A stretch of DNA of 64,000 nucleotides. It comes from Microbacterium sp. LCT-H2. Lineage in GTDB: Bacteria; Actinomycetota; Actinomycetes; Actinomycetales; Microbacteriaceae. The first letter of the stretch is position 1, and every line of letters starts with the position of its first letter. The notes beneath the pieces were generated by a model. The model worked only from the letters and a program-made list of their open reading frames with translations. It was not told where the DNA came from and searched no databases. The stretch covers positions 31,550 to 95,549 of the forward strand of contig NZ_MODW01000008.1 of NCBI RefSeq assembly GCF_001866135.1, in the 5' to 3' direction. The position numbers were made by a program, and so were the translations under genes. Shown here one piece after another: positions 15,276 to 25,517 of the stretch.

Positions 15276-18200
15276 TTAGTGCGCCGGTCGGATCACGACC
15301 AAAAGATCACCCGCGTCCACCTGCTGGGTCTCGGCGATGGCGTGCCGCTCGACGACCCCGTCCACGGGGGCCGTGATGGCAGCCTCCATCTTCATCGCCT
15401 CGATCGACGCGACCGGCTCACCGGCCCGCACCGTCGCCCCCACCTCGGCCTTGAGGGTGACCACTCCGGAGAACGGCGCCGCCACCTGGCCGGGGACGGA
15501 CGTGTCCGCCTTCTCCACCTCGTGTGCATCCACGGCGATGGAGCGATCCCGCACGAACACGGGCCGGAGTTGACCGTTCAGGGTCGTCATCACGGTCCGC
15601 ATGCCCTTGTCGTCCGCCTCGCCGATGGCTTCGAGCCCCACGTACAGCTGCACCCCACGATCGATCTCGATGAGGTGCTCCTGGCCGGGGACCAGCCCGT
15701 AGAGATAGTCGCTGGTGTCGAGCACGGAGAGATCGCCGTACTGCTCGCGCCGCTCCGCGAACTCGGCCGTGGGCGCGGGGAACAGCAGCGTGTTCAGGCG
15801 GGAGCGCCGCTGCGCGCTCGTCCCGGCCAGCTCCGCCTCGTCCTGGTCCGTCAGCGCCGTGAGGCCGGTTCGCACGGAACGGCCGGCGAGCACCTTGGAG
15901 CGGAAGGGCTCGGGCCAGCCACCGGGGAGGTCGCCGAGCTCGCCCGCCATGAACCCGACCACGGAGTCCGGCACGTCGTACTTCCCGGGGTTCGCCTCGA
16001 AGTCCGCGGGATCGGCGTTCACCGCGGCGAGGTGCAGAGCGAGGTCGCCCACGACCTTCGACGACGGGGTGACCTTCGGCACGCGTCCGAGGATGCGGTC
16101 CGCGGCGGCGTACATGTCCTCGATGAGTTCGAAGTCGTCGGCGAGGCCGAGAGCCTTGGCCTGCTGCCGGAGGTTCGACAGCTGACCGCCGGGGATCTCG
16201 TGGTGGTACACGCGTCCGGTGGGCCCCGGAAGCCCCGACTCGAACGGTGCGTATTGGCGACGCACCGCCTCCCAGTAGGGCTCAAGGTCCGAGACGGCCG
16301 CGAGCGAGATCCCGCTGTCCCGCTCCGTGTGGGCGAGGGCGGCGACGAGAGACGACAGGGACGGCTGACTGGTCGTGCCGGACAGCGGGGCCGACGCAGC
16401 GTCCACCGCATCGACGCCGGCGGCGCTGGCCGCGAGCAGGGTGGCGAGCTGTCCGCCCGGAGTGTCGTGGGTGTGCAGATGCACGGGCAGGTCGAAGCGC
16501 TCCCGGAGCGCCGTGACGAGCTTCGCGGCCGCGGCGGGGCGGAGCAGGCCCGCCATGTCCTTGATCGCGAGGATGTGCGCGCCGGCGGCGACGATCTGAT
16601 CCGCGAGCCCGAGGTAGTAGTCGAGCGTGTAGAGCTGCTCCGCCGGATCCAGCAGATCGCCGGTGTAGCAGAGCGCGACCTCCGCGACCGCGGTCCCCGT
16701 GGCGCGGACCGCCTCGATCGCCGGGCGCATCTGTTCCACGTCGTTGAGCGCGTCGAAGATGCGGAAGATGTCGACGCCGCTCGCCGCCGCCTCCGCGACG
16801 AAAGCCTCGGTCACCGCCGTCGGGTACGGCGTGTAGCCGACCGTGTTCCGACCGCGGAGGAGCATCTGGATGGCGACGTTCGGGAGGGCCGCCCGCAGCT
16901 TGTCCAGTCGCTCCCACGGGTCCTCTCCCAGGAAGCGGAGCGCGACGTCGTACGTGGCTCCTCCCCAGGCCTCGACAGAGAGCAGCTCCGGTGTGAGCCG
17001 GGCGAGGTACGGAGCGGCGGCGACGAGGTCCTTCGTGCGGACCCGGGTCGCGAGCAGCGACTGGTGCGCGTCGCGGAAGGTCGTGTCGGTGATCGCGAGG
17101 GCGCTCTGCGCACGCAGGCCGCGAGCGAACTCCTCGGGACCGACCTCGAGCAGCCGCTGCCGGGATCCGGGCGCCGGTTCGACCGCCAGGTCGATGGGAG
17201 GCAGCTTGGTCGCGGGGTCGATGACGCCGGGATGCGCGCCGTGCGGCTTGTTCACCGTGACGTCGACGAGCCAGTTGAGGATCTTGGTACCGCGGTCCTT
17301 CGAGGCGCGTCCGCGGAGCAGTTCCGGCCGCTCGTCGATGAAGGACGTGCTGACGTCGCCCCGGATGAACGCCTCGTCGTCGAGCAGAGCCTGGAGGAAG
17401 GGGATGTTCGTGGAGACACCGCGGATGCGGAACTCGGCGAGGGCACGGCGCGCACGGGCGACGGCGGCCGGGAAATCGCGGCCGCGGCAGGTCAGCTTCG
17501 CCAGCATCGAGTCGAAGTGCGGGCTGATCTGGGCACCCTGGTGAACGGTGCCGCCATCGAGACGGATCCCCGCTCCGCCGGGCGAGCGGTAGGTGGTGAT
17601 CTTCCCGGTGTCGGGTCGGAAGCCCTGCGTCGGGTCCTCCGTGGTGATGCGGCATTGCAGTGCGGCGCCGCGCAGGTGCAGGCTCTCCTGCTGCAGTCCG
17701 AGCTCGGCGAGGGTCTGCCCCGCGGCGATGCGCATCTGGCTCTGCACGAGGTCGACGTCGGTCACCTCCTCGGTGACCGTGTGCTCGACCTGGATGCGCG
17801 GGTTCATCTCGATGAACACGACCTCGCCGGCGCGGTCCCCCGCCGTCTCCAGGAGGAACTCGACGGTCCCCGCGTTCTCGTAGCCGATGGAGCGGGCGAA
17901 AGCCACGGCGTAGCCGTGCAGGGCCTGGCGCACGTCGTCATCGAGGTTGGGGGCGGGAGCGATCTCGACGACCTTCTGATGCCGCCGCTGGACGGAGCAG
18001 TCGCGCTCGAACAGGTGCACCGTCTCACCGGTCTTGTCCGCGAGGATCTGCACCTCGATGTGCCGCGGCCGCACGACGGCCTGCTCGAGGAACATCCGGG
18101 GGTCGCCGAAGGCGCTGCCGGCTTCCCGCATGGCCTCGGCGAGGGCCGGTCCGAGATCGCCGAGCGTCTCGACGCGCCGCATGCCGCGGCCTCCTCCTCC

Positions 18201-18683
18201 GGCGACCGCCTTGGCGAAGAGGGGGAACCCGATCTCCTCCGCCTGGGCTACGAGCGCATCGACGTCGTCCGAAGCCTCGGTGGACCGGAGCACGGGGACG
18301 CCCGCCTCGACGGCGTGACGCTTCGCCTCGACCTTGTTGCCGGCCATCTCGAGGACCTTCGCCGGCGGCCCGATGAAGACGATGCCGTTCGCCGCGGCCT
18401 TCTCCGCCAGTTCCGGATTCTCCGAGAGGAAGCCGTATCCGGGGTAGATGGCGTCGGCGCCGGCCTCGGTGGCCACGCGGATGATCTCGTCGACATCCAG
18501 GTAGGCGCGGACCGGGTGCCCGCGCTCGCCGATCTCGTACGCCTCGTCGGCCTTGAGCCTGTGGACCGAGCCGCGGTCCTCGTGCGGGAAGACGGCGACG
18601 GTGCGCGCCCCCACCTCGACCGCTGCCCGGAATGCCCGGATCGCGATCTCGCCACGATTCGCCACAAGGATCTTCTGGAACAT
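15276..18683 (-). CDS. pyc: Pyruvate carboxylase
   Basis: 1135-residue biotin enzyme that carboxylates pyruvate to oxaloacetate (anaplerosis). Domains in order: biotin carboxylase (about 1-450, FQKILVANRGEIAIR, ATP-grasp loop GGGGRGMR, EMNPRIQVEHTVTEE), carboxyltransferase of the HMGL type (about 520-800, DTTFRDAHQSLLATR, metal-binding HLHTHDTPGG), and a C-terminal biotin carrier domain with EAMKM (biotinyl Lys near 1098). The start is at MFQKIL; a 14-residue longer form is unlikely. Single-chain type as in other actinobacteria. It is divergent from the parA gene at 18776, with about 90 nt between. Confidence 0.97.
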   Translation of the reverse strand: MFQKILVANRGEIAIRAFRAAVEVGARTVAVFPHEDRGSVHRLKADEAYEIGERGHPVRAYLDVDEIIRVATEAGADAIYPGYGFLSENPELAEKAAANGIVFIGPPAKVLEMAGNKVEAKRHAVEAGVPVLRSTEASDDVDALVAQAEEIGFPLFAKAVAGGGGRGMRRVETLGDLGPALAEAMREAGSAFGDPRMFLEQAVVRPRHIEVQILADKTGETVHLFERDCSVQRRHQKVVEIAPAPNLDDDVRQALHGYAVAFARSIGYENAGTVEFLLETAGDRAGEVVFIEMNPRIQVEHTVTEEVTDVDLVQSQMRIAAGQTLAELGLQQESLHLRGAALQCRITTEDPTQGFRPDTGKITTYRSPGGAGIRLDGGTVHQGAQISPHFDSMLAKLTCRGRDFPAAVARARRALAEFRIRGVSTNIPFLQALLDDEAFIRGDVSTSFIDERPELLRGRASKDRGTKILNWLVDVTVNKPHGAHPGVIDPATKLPPIDLAVEPAPGSRQRLLEVGPEEFARGLRAQSALAITDTTFRDAHQSLLATRVRTKDLVAAAPYLARLTPELLSVEAWGGATYDVALRFLGEDPWERLDKLRAALPNVAIQMLLRGRNTVGYTPYPTAVTEAFVAEAAASGVDIFRIFDALNDVEQMRPAIEAVRATGTAVAEVALCYTGDLLDPAEQLYTLDYYLGLADQIVAAGAHILAIKDMAGLLRPAAAAKLVTALRERFDLPVHLHTHDTPGGQLATLLAASAAGVDAVDAASAPLSGTTSQPSLSSLVAALAHTERDSGISLAAVSDLEPYWEAVRRQYAPFESGLPGPTGRVYHHEIPGGQLSNLRQQAKALGLADDFELIEDMYAAADRILGRVPKVTPSSKVVGDLALHLAAVNADPADFEANPGKYDVPDSVVGFMAGELGDLPGGWPEPFRSKVLAGRSVRTGLTALTDQDEAELAGTSAQRRSRLNTLLFPAPTAEFAERREQYGDLSVLDTSDYLYGLVPGQEHLIEIDRGVQLYVGLEAIGEADDKGMRTVMTTLNGQLRPVFVRDRSIAVDAHEVEKADTSVPGQVAAPFSGVVTLKAEVGATVRAGEPVASIEAMKMEAAITAPVDGVVERHAIAETQQVDAGDLLVVIRPAH

Positions 18684-18775
18684 GCACACCTCTGAGAGCT
18701 CGATGCACGGCCGAGGCACGCACATGGGGCGGGGCTGAGTGTTCCCCCAGCCTAGGGGAAGGTAACGTGGTCTCC

Positions 18776-19588
18776 GTGCACGTACTCAGCGTCAGCTCTC
18801 TCAAGGGGGGCGTCGGCAAGACGACCGTGACACTCGGGCTGGCCTCCGCGGCTTTCGCCCGGGGTGTCCGGACGCTCGTCGTCGACCTCGACCCGCAGTC
18901 CGACGTCTCCACCGGGATGGACATCCAGGTCGCGGGACGACTCAACATCGCCGATGTGCTGGCGAACCCGAAGGAGAAGACCGTCCGTCAGGCGATCACC
19001 TCCAGCGGCTGGGCCAAGGTCCACCCCGGCACGATCGACGTGCTGATCGGCAGTCCGTCCGCCATCAACTTCGACGGCCCGCACCCGAGCGTCCGCGATG
19101 TGTGGAAGCTCGAGGAGGCGCTCGCTGCGGTCGAGGCGGACTACGACCTCGTGCTCATCGACTGCGCGCCCTCGCTGAACGCCCTCACCCGTACCGCGTG
19201 GGCGGCGAGCGACCGCGTCATGGTCGTCACTGAGCCCGGACTCTTCTCCGTGGCGGCAGCGGACCGTGCCCTGCGTGCGATCGAGGAGATCCGCCGCGGC
19301 CTCTCCCCGCGCCTCCAGCCGCTGGGCATCGTCGTCAACCGCGTGCGCCCGCAGTCGATCGAGCATCAGTTCCGCATCAAGGAGCTGCGGGACATGTTCG
19401 GCCCCCTCGTCCTCTCGCCGCAGCTGCCGGAGCGCACCTCCCTCCAGCAGGCGCAGGGCGCCGCGAAGCCGCTGCACATCTGGCCCGGCGACTCGGCGCA
19501 GGAACTCGCCGCAGACTTCGACCAACTCCTCGACCGCATCATCCGCACGGGTCGGATCCCCGTCCCGGAGACCGGGCCGCAGAGCTGA
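18776..19588 (+). CDS. ParA/Soj-family ATPase
   Basis: 270-residue deviant-Walker ATPase beginning [26 protein letters not shown], with TLVVDLDPQSDVSTGMDI and DLVLIDCAPSLNALTR. Such proteins position chromosomes, plasmids or large complexes; no parB follows, so it is an orphan ParA. The GTG at 18776 is 7 nt after TAACGT (18763-18768), favouring a leaderless start; an in-frame GTG at 18767 would overlap that -10. It is one of three ParA/MinD-type ATPases in this window (others at 13727-15211 and 53979-54869). A hairpin follows the stop. Confidence 0.88.
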   Translation: MHVLSVSSLKGGVGKTTVTLGLASAAFARGVRTLVVDLDPQSDVSTGMDIQVAGRLNIADVLANPKEKTVRQAITSSGWAKVHPGTIDVLIGSPSAINFDGPHPSVRDVWKLEEALAAVEADYDLVLIDCAPSLNALTRTAWAASDRVMVVTEPGLFSVAAADRALRAIEEIRRGLSPRLQPLGIVVNRVRPQSIEHQFRIKELRDMFGPLVLSPQLPERTSLQQAQGAAKPLHIWPGDSAQELAADFDQLLDRIIRTGRIPVPETGPQS

Positions 19589-19604
19589 GACCCCGGAACG
19601 ACGA

Positions 19605-19633
19605 AACGGCCATCCTCTTCGAGGGTGGCCGTT
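19605..19633. terminator. Terminator between parA-like gene and MerR gene
   Basis: Inverted repeat AACGGCCATCCTC / GAGGGTGGCCGTT (19605-19617 / 19621-19633) with a 3-nt loop and one G-U type pair, placed between convergent genes that end at 19588 and 19653. Confidence 0.7.
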
Positions 19634-19652
19634 CTTCGTGGAGCGGGGGCCG

Positions 19653-20198
19653 TCAGGCGGAGCGCTTGGCGCGACGGGCGGAGAGCTCGTCGACGGGGTC
19701 GGGAGCGGAGGCGTCGAAGGCGACGAGCGTCGACTCCACCTCACGCAGGACCTTGCCGACCGCGATACCGAAGACACCCTGACCGCGGCTGACCAGGTCG
19801 ATCACCTCGTCGTTCGACGTGCAGAGGTAGACCGACGCCCCGTCGCTCATGAGGGTCGTCCCTGCGAGGTCGCGGATACCGGCGCGGCGGAGCTCGTCCA
19901 CCGCGGTGCGGATCTGCTGCAGGGAGATCCCGGTGTCGAGGAGGCTCTTCACGAGCTTCAGGACGAGGATGTCGCGGAAGCCGTAGAGGCGCTGGGAACC
20001 GGAGCCGTTCGCACCGCGCACCGTGGGCTCGACGAGCTCGGTGCGTGCCCAGTAGTCGAGCTGACGGTAGGTGATACCGGCCGCGCGGGCCGCCACGGCA
20101 CCGCGATAGCCGACCTCATCGTCCATCGCGGGCAGACCGTCGGTGAAGAGGAGTTCGGTCACGAACCGCGGGTCGCCTGCGAGCTCATCCGCATTCAT
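19653..20198 (-). CDS. MerR-family transcriptional regulator (Rv1830-like)
   Basis: 181-residue regulator with a MerR HTH in its N-terminal half (YRGAVAARAAGITYRQLDYWARTELVEPT followed by QRLYGFRDILVLKLVKSLLDTGISLQQIRTA) and a distinct C-terminal domain (SDGASVYLCTSNDEVIDLVSRGQGVFGIAVGKV). It matches the Rv1830 type by sequence and by its place downstream of an FHA protein and a second MerR protein (Rv1827-Rv1828-Rv1830 order in Mtb). The Mtb Rv1829 gene between them is absent here. DNA targets are not evident from sequence. Confidence 0.87.
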   Translation of the reverse strand: MNADELAGDPRFVTELLFTDGLPAMDDEVGYRGAVAARAAGITYRQLDYWARTELVEPTVRGANGSGSQRLYGFRDILVLKLVKSLLDTGISLQQIRTAVDELRRAGIRDLAGTTLMSDGASVYLCTSNDEVIDLVSRGQGVFGIAVGKVLREVESTLVAFDASAPDPVDELSARRAKRSA

Positions 20199-20297
20199 CT
20201 GAAATCCTCCCTGGAACGGTTATCTCCACGGTAGAGCAGGGTCCCGGCACCGGCAACGACATCCGTGCGACGCCGAAGGTGTGTCGCAATCAGTTCG

Positions 20298-20984
20298 TTA
20301 CGAAAGGATCCGCGTGAGTGCGTCCTTCACGAACAAGGTCCGGACGTCGTCGATCCGTGTGGCCAGTTCCGGCGCGAGTTCGTTGGCGCGCGCTCGCGAG
20401 GCGGCATCGGTCCGGCGCAGCAACGTGGAGAGCGCCGACTCGATGAGCGACACCTCACGCTCCGCTCCCTGTCGCAGGGAGCGGAGATGACGCGGCTCGA
20501 TGCCGTGCCGGTCGAGGGCGACAAGCCCACGGAGCAGCGCGACGGTGGAGTCCGAGTAGGTCTCCTGCGCGGTGATGACCCCGGTGCTGATGGCGTCGTT
20601 GAGCAGCTGGGGACCCGCGCCGGCTGCAGCCAGCAACTCCTCACGGCGATAACGGCGCGGGGCCGGGGCGATCGAGGGCGGCGGCGTGAGGGCCGCCGTC
20701 TCCCCCGAGGCCTCCGCCTCGTCGAGCTGCTCACGGATGACGCTGAGCGGAAGGTAGTGATCCCGCTGCAGCGTCAGTCCCAGACGGAGCCGCTCGATAT
20801 CGGCGGAGGAGAACTTCCGGTAGCCGGACTCGGTGCGGGAGGGCCGGACGATGCCCTGCACCTCGAGAAACCGCAGCTTGCTGGAGGTCAGGTCGGGGAA
20901 CTCCGGAGTGAGGCGTGCGAGCACCTGACCGATACTCAGCAGGCCCGCGGACGCCGAGCGTTCGCGGGCGGGAGTTGCCGCCAT
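20298..20984 (-). CDS. ftsR: FtsR-like MerR regulator (Rv1828 homologue)
   Basis: 228-residue MerR-type protein. It has a winged-helix domain (LLSIGQVLARLTPEFPDLTSSKLRFLE, then GYRKFSSADIERLRL) and an all-helical C-terminal region (about 115-228). Its Corynebacterium homologue FtsR activates ftsZ, and the Mtb homologue is Rv1828. The ATG overlaps the stop of the garA-like gene by 1 nt (TGATG region at 20984), so the FHA protein and this regulator are co-translated. Regulation of division in this organism is inferred from the family. Confidence 0.85.
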   Translation of the reverse strand: MAATPARERSASAGLLSIGQVLARLTPEFPDLTSSKLRFLEVQGIVRPSRTESGYRKFSSADIERLRLGLTLQRDHYLPLSVIREQLDEAEASGETAALTPPPSIAPAPRRYRREELLAAAGAGPQLLNDAISTGVITAQETYSDSTVALLRGLVALDRHGIEPRHLRSLRQGAEREVSLIESALSTLLRRTDAASRARANELAPELATRIDDVRTLFVKDALTRILS

Positions 20985-21466
20985 CAGGCGTTCGCCGCGC
21001 GGTCGAGCGGGGACGCGAAGAAGTTCAGACGGAACTTGCCGACGCGCAGCTCGGAACCGTCCGCCAGGGGGCTACGGTCCACGCGCTCCCCGTTCACATA
21101 GGTGCCGTTGAGGGAGCGCTGATCGATGATCTCGAACGTCGTCCCGGTCCGGGTGATCTCCGCGTGACGGCGGGACACCGTGACGTCGTCGAAGAAGATG
21201 TCGGCTTCCGGGTGGCGGCCGACGGTGGTCACGTCGGTGTCGAGGAGATACCGCGCACCGGCGAGCGCTCCGGAACGGACGAGCAGCAGAGCCGAGCCCG
21301 AGGGCAGCGCCGCGATGGCCGACTGCTCGACATCGGTCAACTCCACGCCGAACGGGACGAACGACAGATCGGAATCGTGTCCGAACGTCTGCGTCACATC
21401 GTGTCTCGGCTCGCCGGAGCGATGGATGGCGGCTTCACCGGCCGGTCGGCTGTCGCTGTCTGTCAC
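20984..21466 (-). CDS. garA: GarA/OdhI-like FHA domain protein
   Basis: 160-residue forkhead-associated protein. The FHA domain (about 65-150) shows TTVGRHPEADIFFDD, VSRRHAEI and QRSLNGTYVNG, the phosphothreonine-binding loops. Before it, the segment DVTQTFG near residues 24-30 occupies the place of the GarA/OdhI phospho-acceptor motif (ETTS.F), whose phosphorylation by Ser/Thr kinases switches the protein into a closed form. GarA inhibits 2-oxoglutarate dehydrogenase and related enzymes; lipoamide dehydrogenase is encoded close by (22233). I start at the GTG at 21466 (VTDSDSR), which fits homologues better than the upstream ATG at 21529. Confidence 0.87.
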   Translation of the reverse strand: MTDSDSRPAGEAAIHRSGEPRHDVTQTFGHDSDLSFVPFGVELTDVEQSAIAALPSGSALLLVRSGALAGARYLLDTDVTTVGRHPEADIFFDDVTVSRRHAEITRTGTTFEIIDQRSLNGTYVNGERVDRSPLADGSELRVGKFRLNFFASPLDRAANA

Positions 21467-21566
21467 TGTGCCCTCCTGGCTGTCCAGACTATCCGATACG
21501 AAGGGGTGCGCGGGAGGCCGCTTTCGCACTCAGCGGTCCCATACCGGGGATTCATAGGCTGGACTC

Positions 21567-22223
21567 GTGAAGACCACAGCTCTGCGCCGCCCGGCGGCCC
21601 CGATCGCCCTCGTAGCCACCCTCCTCGCCGCGTTCCTCGTCCTCTTCTCCCCGCCGCTGTCGGCTTCGGCCCACGACGCTCTCGTGTCGTCGTCGCCTGC
21701 GGCGGACAGCAGTGTGGAGACCCTGCCCGCGGAGCTGACCCTCACCTTCAGCGCCAAGCTCATCGAGGGGGAGGGTGCGACGGAGCTCACCGTCACCGAT
21801 CCGGCCGGCGAGTCCGTGATCGACGGCGCCCCCACGGTCGACGGGGCGATCGTGACCCAGCCCCTGACCGGCTCGGGCCCCGCCGGGGAGTACCGCGTCG
21901 TCTGGAAGGTCGTCTCGAGCGACGGCCACCCGACGTCCGGAGAGTTCTCCTTCACCGTCACCGTCGGCGACGAGGGCGCCGCGACGGGCGAGCCCACCAC
22001 CGCTCCCCCGACCGCGGCGCCGACGACGGAGCAGACCGCTACCCCCGAGGCGACCGCGACGACGGCACCGGACGCGGGAGACGACGCCGGAGCCGCTTCC
22101 CCATGGATCTGGGTGCTGGTGATCCTGGGCGTGCTCGCCGCGCTGAGCGCGGTCGTCTGGCTCATCGTGCGCCGCCCTCGGGGACCGGCCCCCACCGATT
22201 CCGACGCCCCCTCTGAGCGATAG
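21567..22223 (+). CDS. CopC domain membrane-anchored protein
   Basis: 218-residue exported protein. A signal peptide (about 1-34, ending SASA) leads directly to mature HDALVSSSPAADSS, the N-terminus typical of CopC copper-binding domains, where the first His is a ligand. The CopC beta-sandwich spans about 35-132 and ends GHPTSGEFSFTV, with a second conserved His. A Thr/Pro/Ala linker follows, then one membrane segment (about 180-203) and a basic tail, so the domain faces outward. The GTG start is 6 nt after TAGGCT (21555-21560). No CopD is adjacent; a role in copper handling is a family inference. Confidence 0.88.
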   Translation: MKTTALRRPAAPIALVATLLAAFLVLFSPPLSASAHDALVSSSPAADSSVETLPAELTLTFSAKLIEGEGATELTVTDPAGESVIDGAPTVDGAIVTQPLTGSGPAGEYRVVWKVVSSDGHPTSGEFSFTVTVGDEGAATGEPTTAPPTAAPTTEQTATPEATATTAPDAGDDAGAASPWIWVLVILGVLAALSAVVWLIVRRPRGPAPTDSDAPSER

Positions 22224-22232
22224 GCTTAAGAC

Positions 22233-23630
<1,398 letters not shown>

Positions 23631-23640
23631 TCCGACGCCT

Positions 23641-23681
23641 CGAGAAGGCCCGGTCCGCGCATCGCGGACCGGGCCTTCTCG
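23641..23681. terminator. Terminator between lpd and the monooxygenase gene
   Basis: Perfect 19-bp inverted repeat (23641-23659 / 23663-23681, arm starting CGAGAAGGCCCGG) with a 3-nt loop, lying between convergent stops at 23630 and 23684. It can end transcription from both sides. Confidence 0.88.
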
Positions 23682-23683
23682 CG

Positions 23684-24805
23684 TCACAGGCCGCGCATCG
23701 TGATGAGGCCGGTCGTCCACCCGCGCAGTGGCGTAGAGCCGAGCACGCCGACCAGCCCCTCCCGGACGGCGACGACCGGCGCGATCGCCGGAGCCCCCAT
23801 CGCCATGAAGAACGCGGAACGGCGATGCGCCCTCCGCGTGGTCCTCCGGACCTCTCGGGCGAAGCCGTCCAGGACGGGGACGGCGCCCCGGTCGGTCCGG
23901 CGCAACGCGTCCCTCAGCCGGAGCGCATCCGCCCAGCCGAGGTTCATGCCCTGACCGCCGATGGGGCTCACCTCGCGCGCGGCGTCCCCGAGCAGGACGA
24001 TCCGTCCGCGGTGCAGCCGTCGCGCGGCGTGCTGGGCCGCGCGGAACGACGACATGGGCGCGGCGGGGTCCACGTCGAGGGCGTGCCCCGTCCGCTGCGC
24101 GACGAGACCTGCCAGCTCAGCGGCCGAGGTCACCGTCCTGCCACGGTCTTCGCGCACCACCCAGCGGTGCCGCCCACCCGGCAAGGGGAAGGACTCGACG
24201 AGGCCGTCCGGCTCGAAGTACAGCACGGCACGATCGTCGGTCTGCGGGGCGTCGACGTCGAGCATCGCGTAGTCGGCGCTCCCCGACCGCGGGTCCCAGC
24301 CGGCACCGAACGCCGCCCGCAGAGGACTCCGCACGCCGTCGGCGACGACGACGATCGACGCCGTCTCCTCGCGGCACCCGTGCTCGCCGTCGATCCCGAC
24401 CCGCACGAACGGCCCCTCGTCGCGGACCGAGCGGACGACGGAGCCGGACTGCAGCGCATCGGGTCGCAGCGCCCGGAGGCGGCCCCGCAGCAATTCCTCG
24501 GTGCGCGGCTGCGCGAGCGTGAGGATCGGGCGTTCGGACGGGAAGGTCAGGGCGGCGAGCCGCCGCCCGCGACTGCGGACCTCCCCGCCGGACAGGCGGA
24601 GCGCCTCGGAGCGCACCGCGGTGCCCACCCCGGCCGCATCGAGGGCATCGAGCCCCGGACGGTGGATCCCGATCGCGCGCGTCTGCGTGCCCTGGTCCGT
24701 GCGACGCTCGCACACGCGCACCCGACGGCCGTCCTGCGCCACGAGGCAGGCGAGGAGCAGCCCGACCGGACCGCCTCTCACCACGAGGACGTCATGGTCG
24801 ACCAT
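23684..24805 (-). CDS. FAD-dependent monooxygenase (SrsC-like, aromatic hydroxylase)
   Basis: 373-residue class A flavoprotein monooxygenase. The N-terminal Rossmann motif is VVRGGPVGLLLACLVAQDG (first Gly of the usual GxGxxG replaced by Arg), with the second FAD motif GRIVLLGDAAREVSPIGGQG and the DG motif VVVADGVRSPLRAAFG. It is the last gene of an operon with a type III polyketide synthase and a methyltransferase, overlapping the latter by 14 nt. In Streptomyces griseus the equivalent SrsC hydroxylates methylated alkylresorcinols on the way to quinones. The same substrate here is inference. Confidence 0.85.
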   Translation of the reverse strand: MVDHDVLVVRGGPVGLLLACLVAQDGRRVRVCERRTDQGTQTRAIGIHRPGLDALDAAGVGTAVRSEALRLSGGEVRSRGRRLAALTFPSERPILTLAQPRTEELLRGRLRALRPDALQSGSVVRSVRDEGPFVRVGIDGEHGCREETASIVVVADGVRSPLRAAFGAGWDPRSGSADYAMLDVDAPQTDDRAVLYFEPDGLVESFPLPGGRHRWVVREDRGRTVTSAAELAGLVAQRTGHALDVDPAAPMSSFRAAQHAARRLHRGRIVLLGDAAREVSPIGGQGMNLGWADALRLRDALRRTDRGAVPVLDGFAREVRRTTRRAHRRSAFFMAMGAPAIAPVVAVREGLVGVLGSTPLRGWTTGLITMRGL

Positions 24806-25517
24806 CTGCGCCCTCCCAGCGCAGCTCGAGCCGTGCGGGCAGGTGCGACCGCACCTCCCAGGCCGACGGGGCCACCGCCGCGAGCTCCTGCGGAGTGTAG
24901 GAGCGGCGGATGCTCAGGAGACCGTCGACCCGGATGAAGGACCCGGCGAGGAGGTTCCGCGCGAACGGCCAGGTTCCTGCCGCGAACGCCCCGTAGGCCA
25001 GGCGGCTGCGGGCGATGTCGTGGTGGGAGATGAGTCCTCGGTCACCCACCAGCGCACGGGAGTCGTCGAGCACCGCGCGCAGTGCTGCGGCGTCGAGGTG
25101 ATGGAGGACGTGGTTGGAGAGCACGACGTCATAGGTGTCGCCCGCCGCCACGAGGTCGCCGGAGAGCGCATGGCGATAGCGGATCCCCGCGCCGTCGTCG
25201 TGCGCCGAGGCCCAGCGGATCGCACGCTCGTCGGCGTCCAGAGCGGTGATGTCGGCACGGAGGCCATCGCGTCGCAGTCTCCGGACGAGGTCGCGACACA
25301 GGTCTCCCCCGCCGGCGCCGATGTCGAGGATGCGCAGCGGACGCCCGGCCACCGCCCGCGGGCGGATGTCCCGCCGATACAGCCGACCGGGGCGGGAGAC
25401 GACCGCGTTCACGGCGCTGAAGCGCCGGTACGTGCGACCGAGTGCCTCCTCGTCGGCGGCGGGGTCGTCCATGAGCTCGACGAGGTCGACGGCGCGCGCC
25501 GACAGATCCACGCTCAC
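24792..25517 (-). CDS. Class I SAM-dependent methyltransferase (polyketide-tailoring)
   Basis: 241-residue methyltransferase. Motif I is ILDIGAGGGDLCRDLV, followed by ALDADERAIRWA and the post-I region DVVLSNHVLHHLD. The GTG start overlaps the polyketide synthase stop by 4 nt (GTGA), and its stop lies inside the monooxygenase start region, so the three proteins are made from one mRNA. The N-terminal 40 residues (ALGRTYRRFSAVNAVVSRPGR) look like other methyltransferases found beside actinobacterial type III synthases. The substrate is probably the phenolic product of the synthase (O- or C-methylation), by analogy. Confidence 0.87.
   Translation of the reverse strand: MSVDLSARAVDLVELMDDPAADEEALGRTYRRFSAVNAVVSRPGRLYRRDIRPRAVAGRPLRILDIGAGGGDLCRDLVRRLRRDGLRADITALDADERAIRWASAHDDGAGIRYRHALSGDLVAAGDTYDVVLSNHVLHHLDAAALRAVLDDSRALVGDRGLISHHDIARSRLAYGAFAAGTWPFARNLLAGSFIRVDGLLSIRRSYTPQELAAVAPSAWEVRSHLPARLELRWEGADGRP

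Noticed and set aside
14646..18695. 1349-codon plus-strand frame opposite pyruvate carboxylase
   Set aside because: It is the antisense shadow of pyc produced by GC-rich codon bias; pyc has complete domains and motifs.
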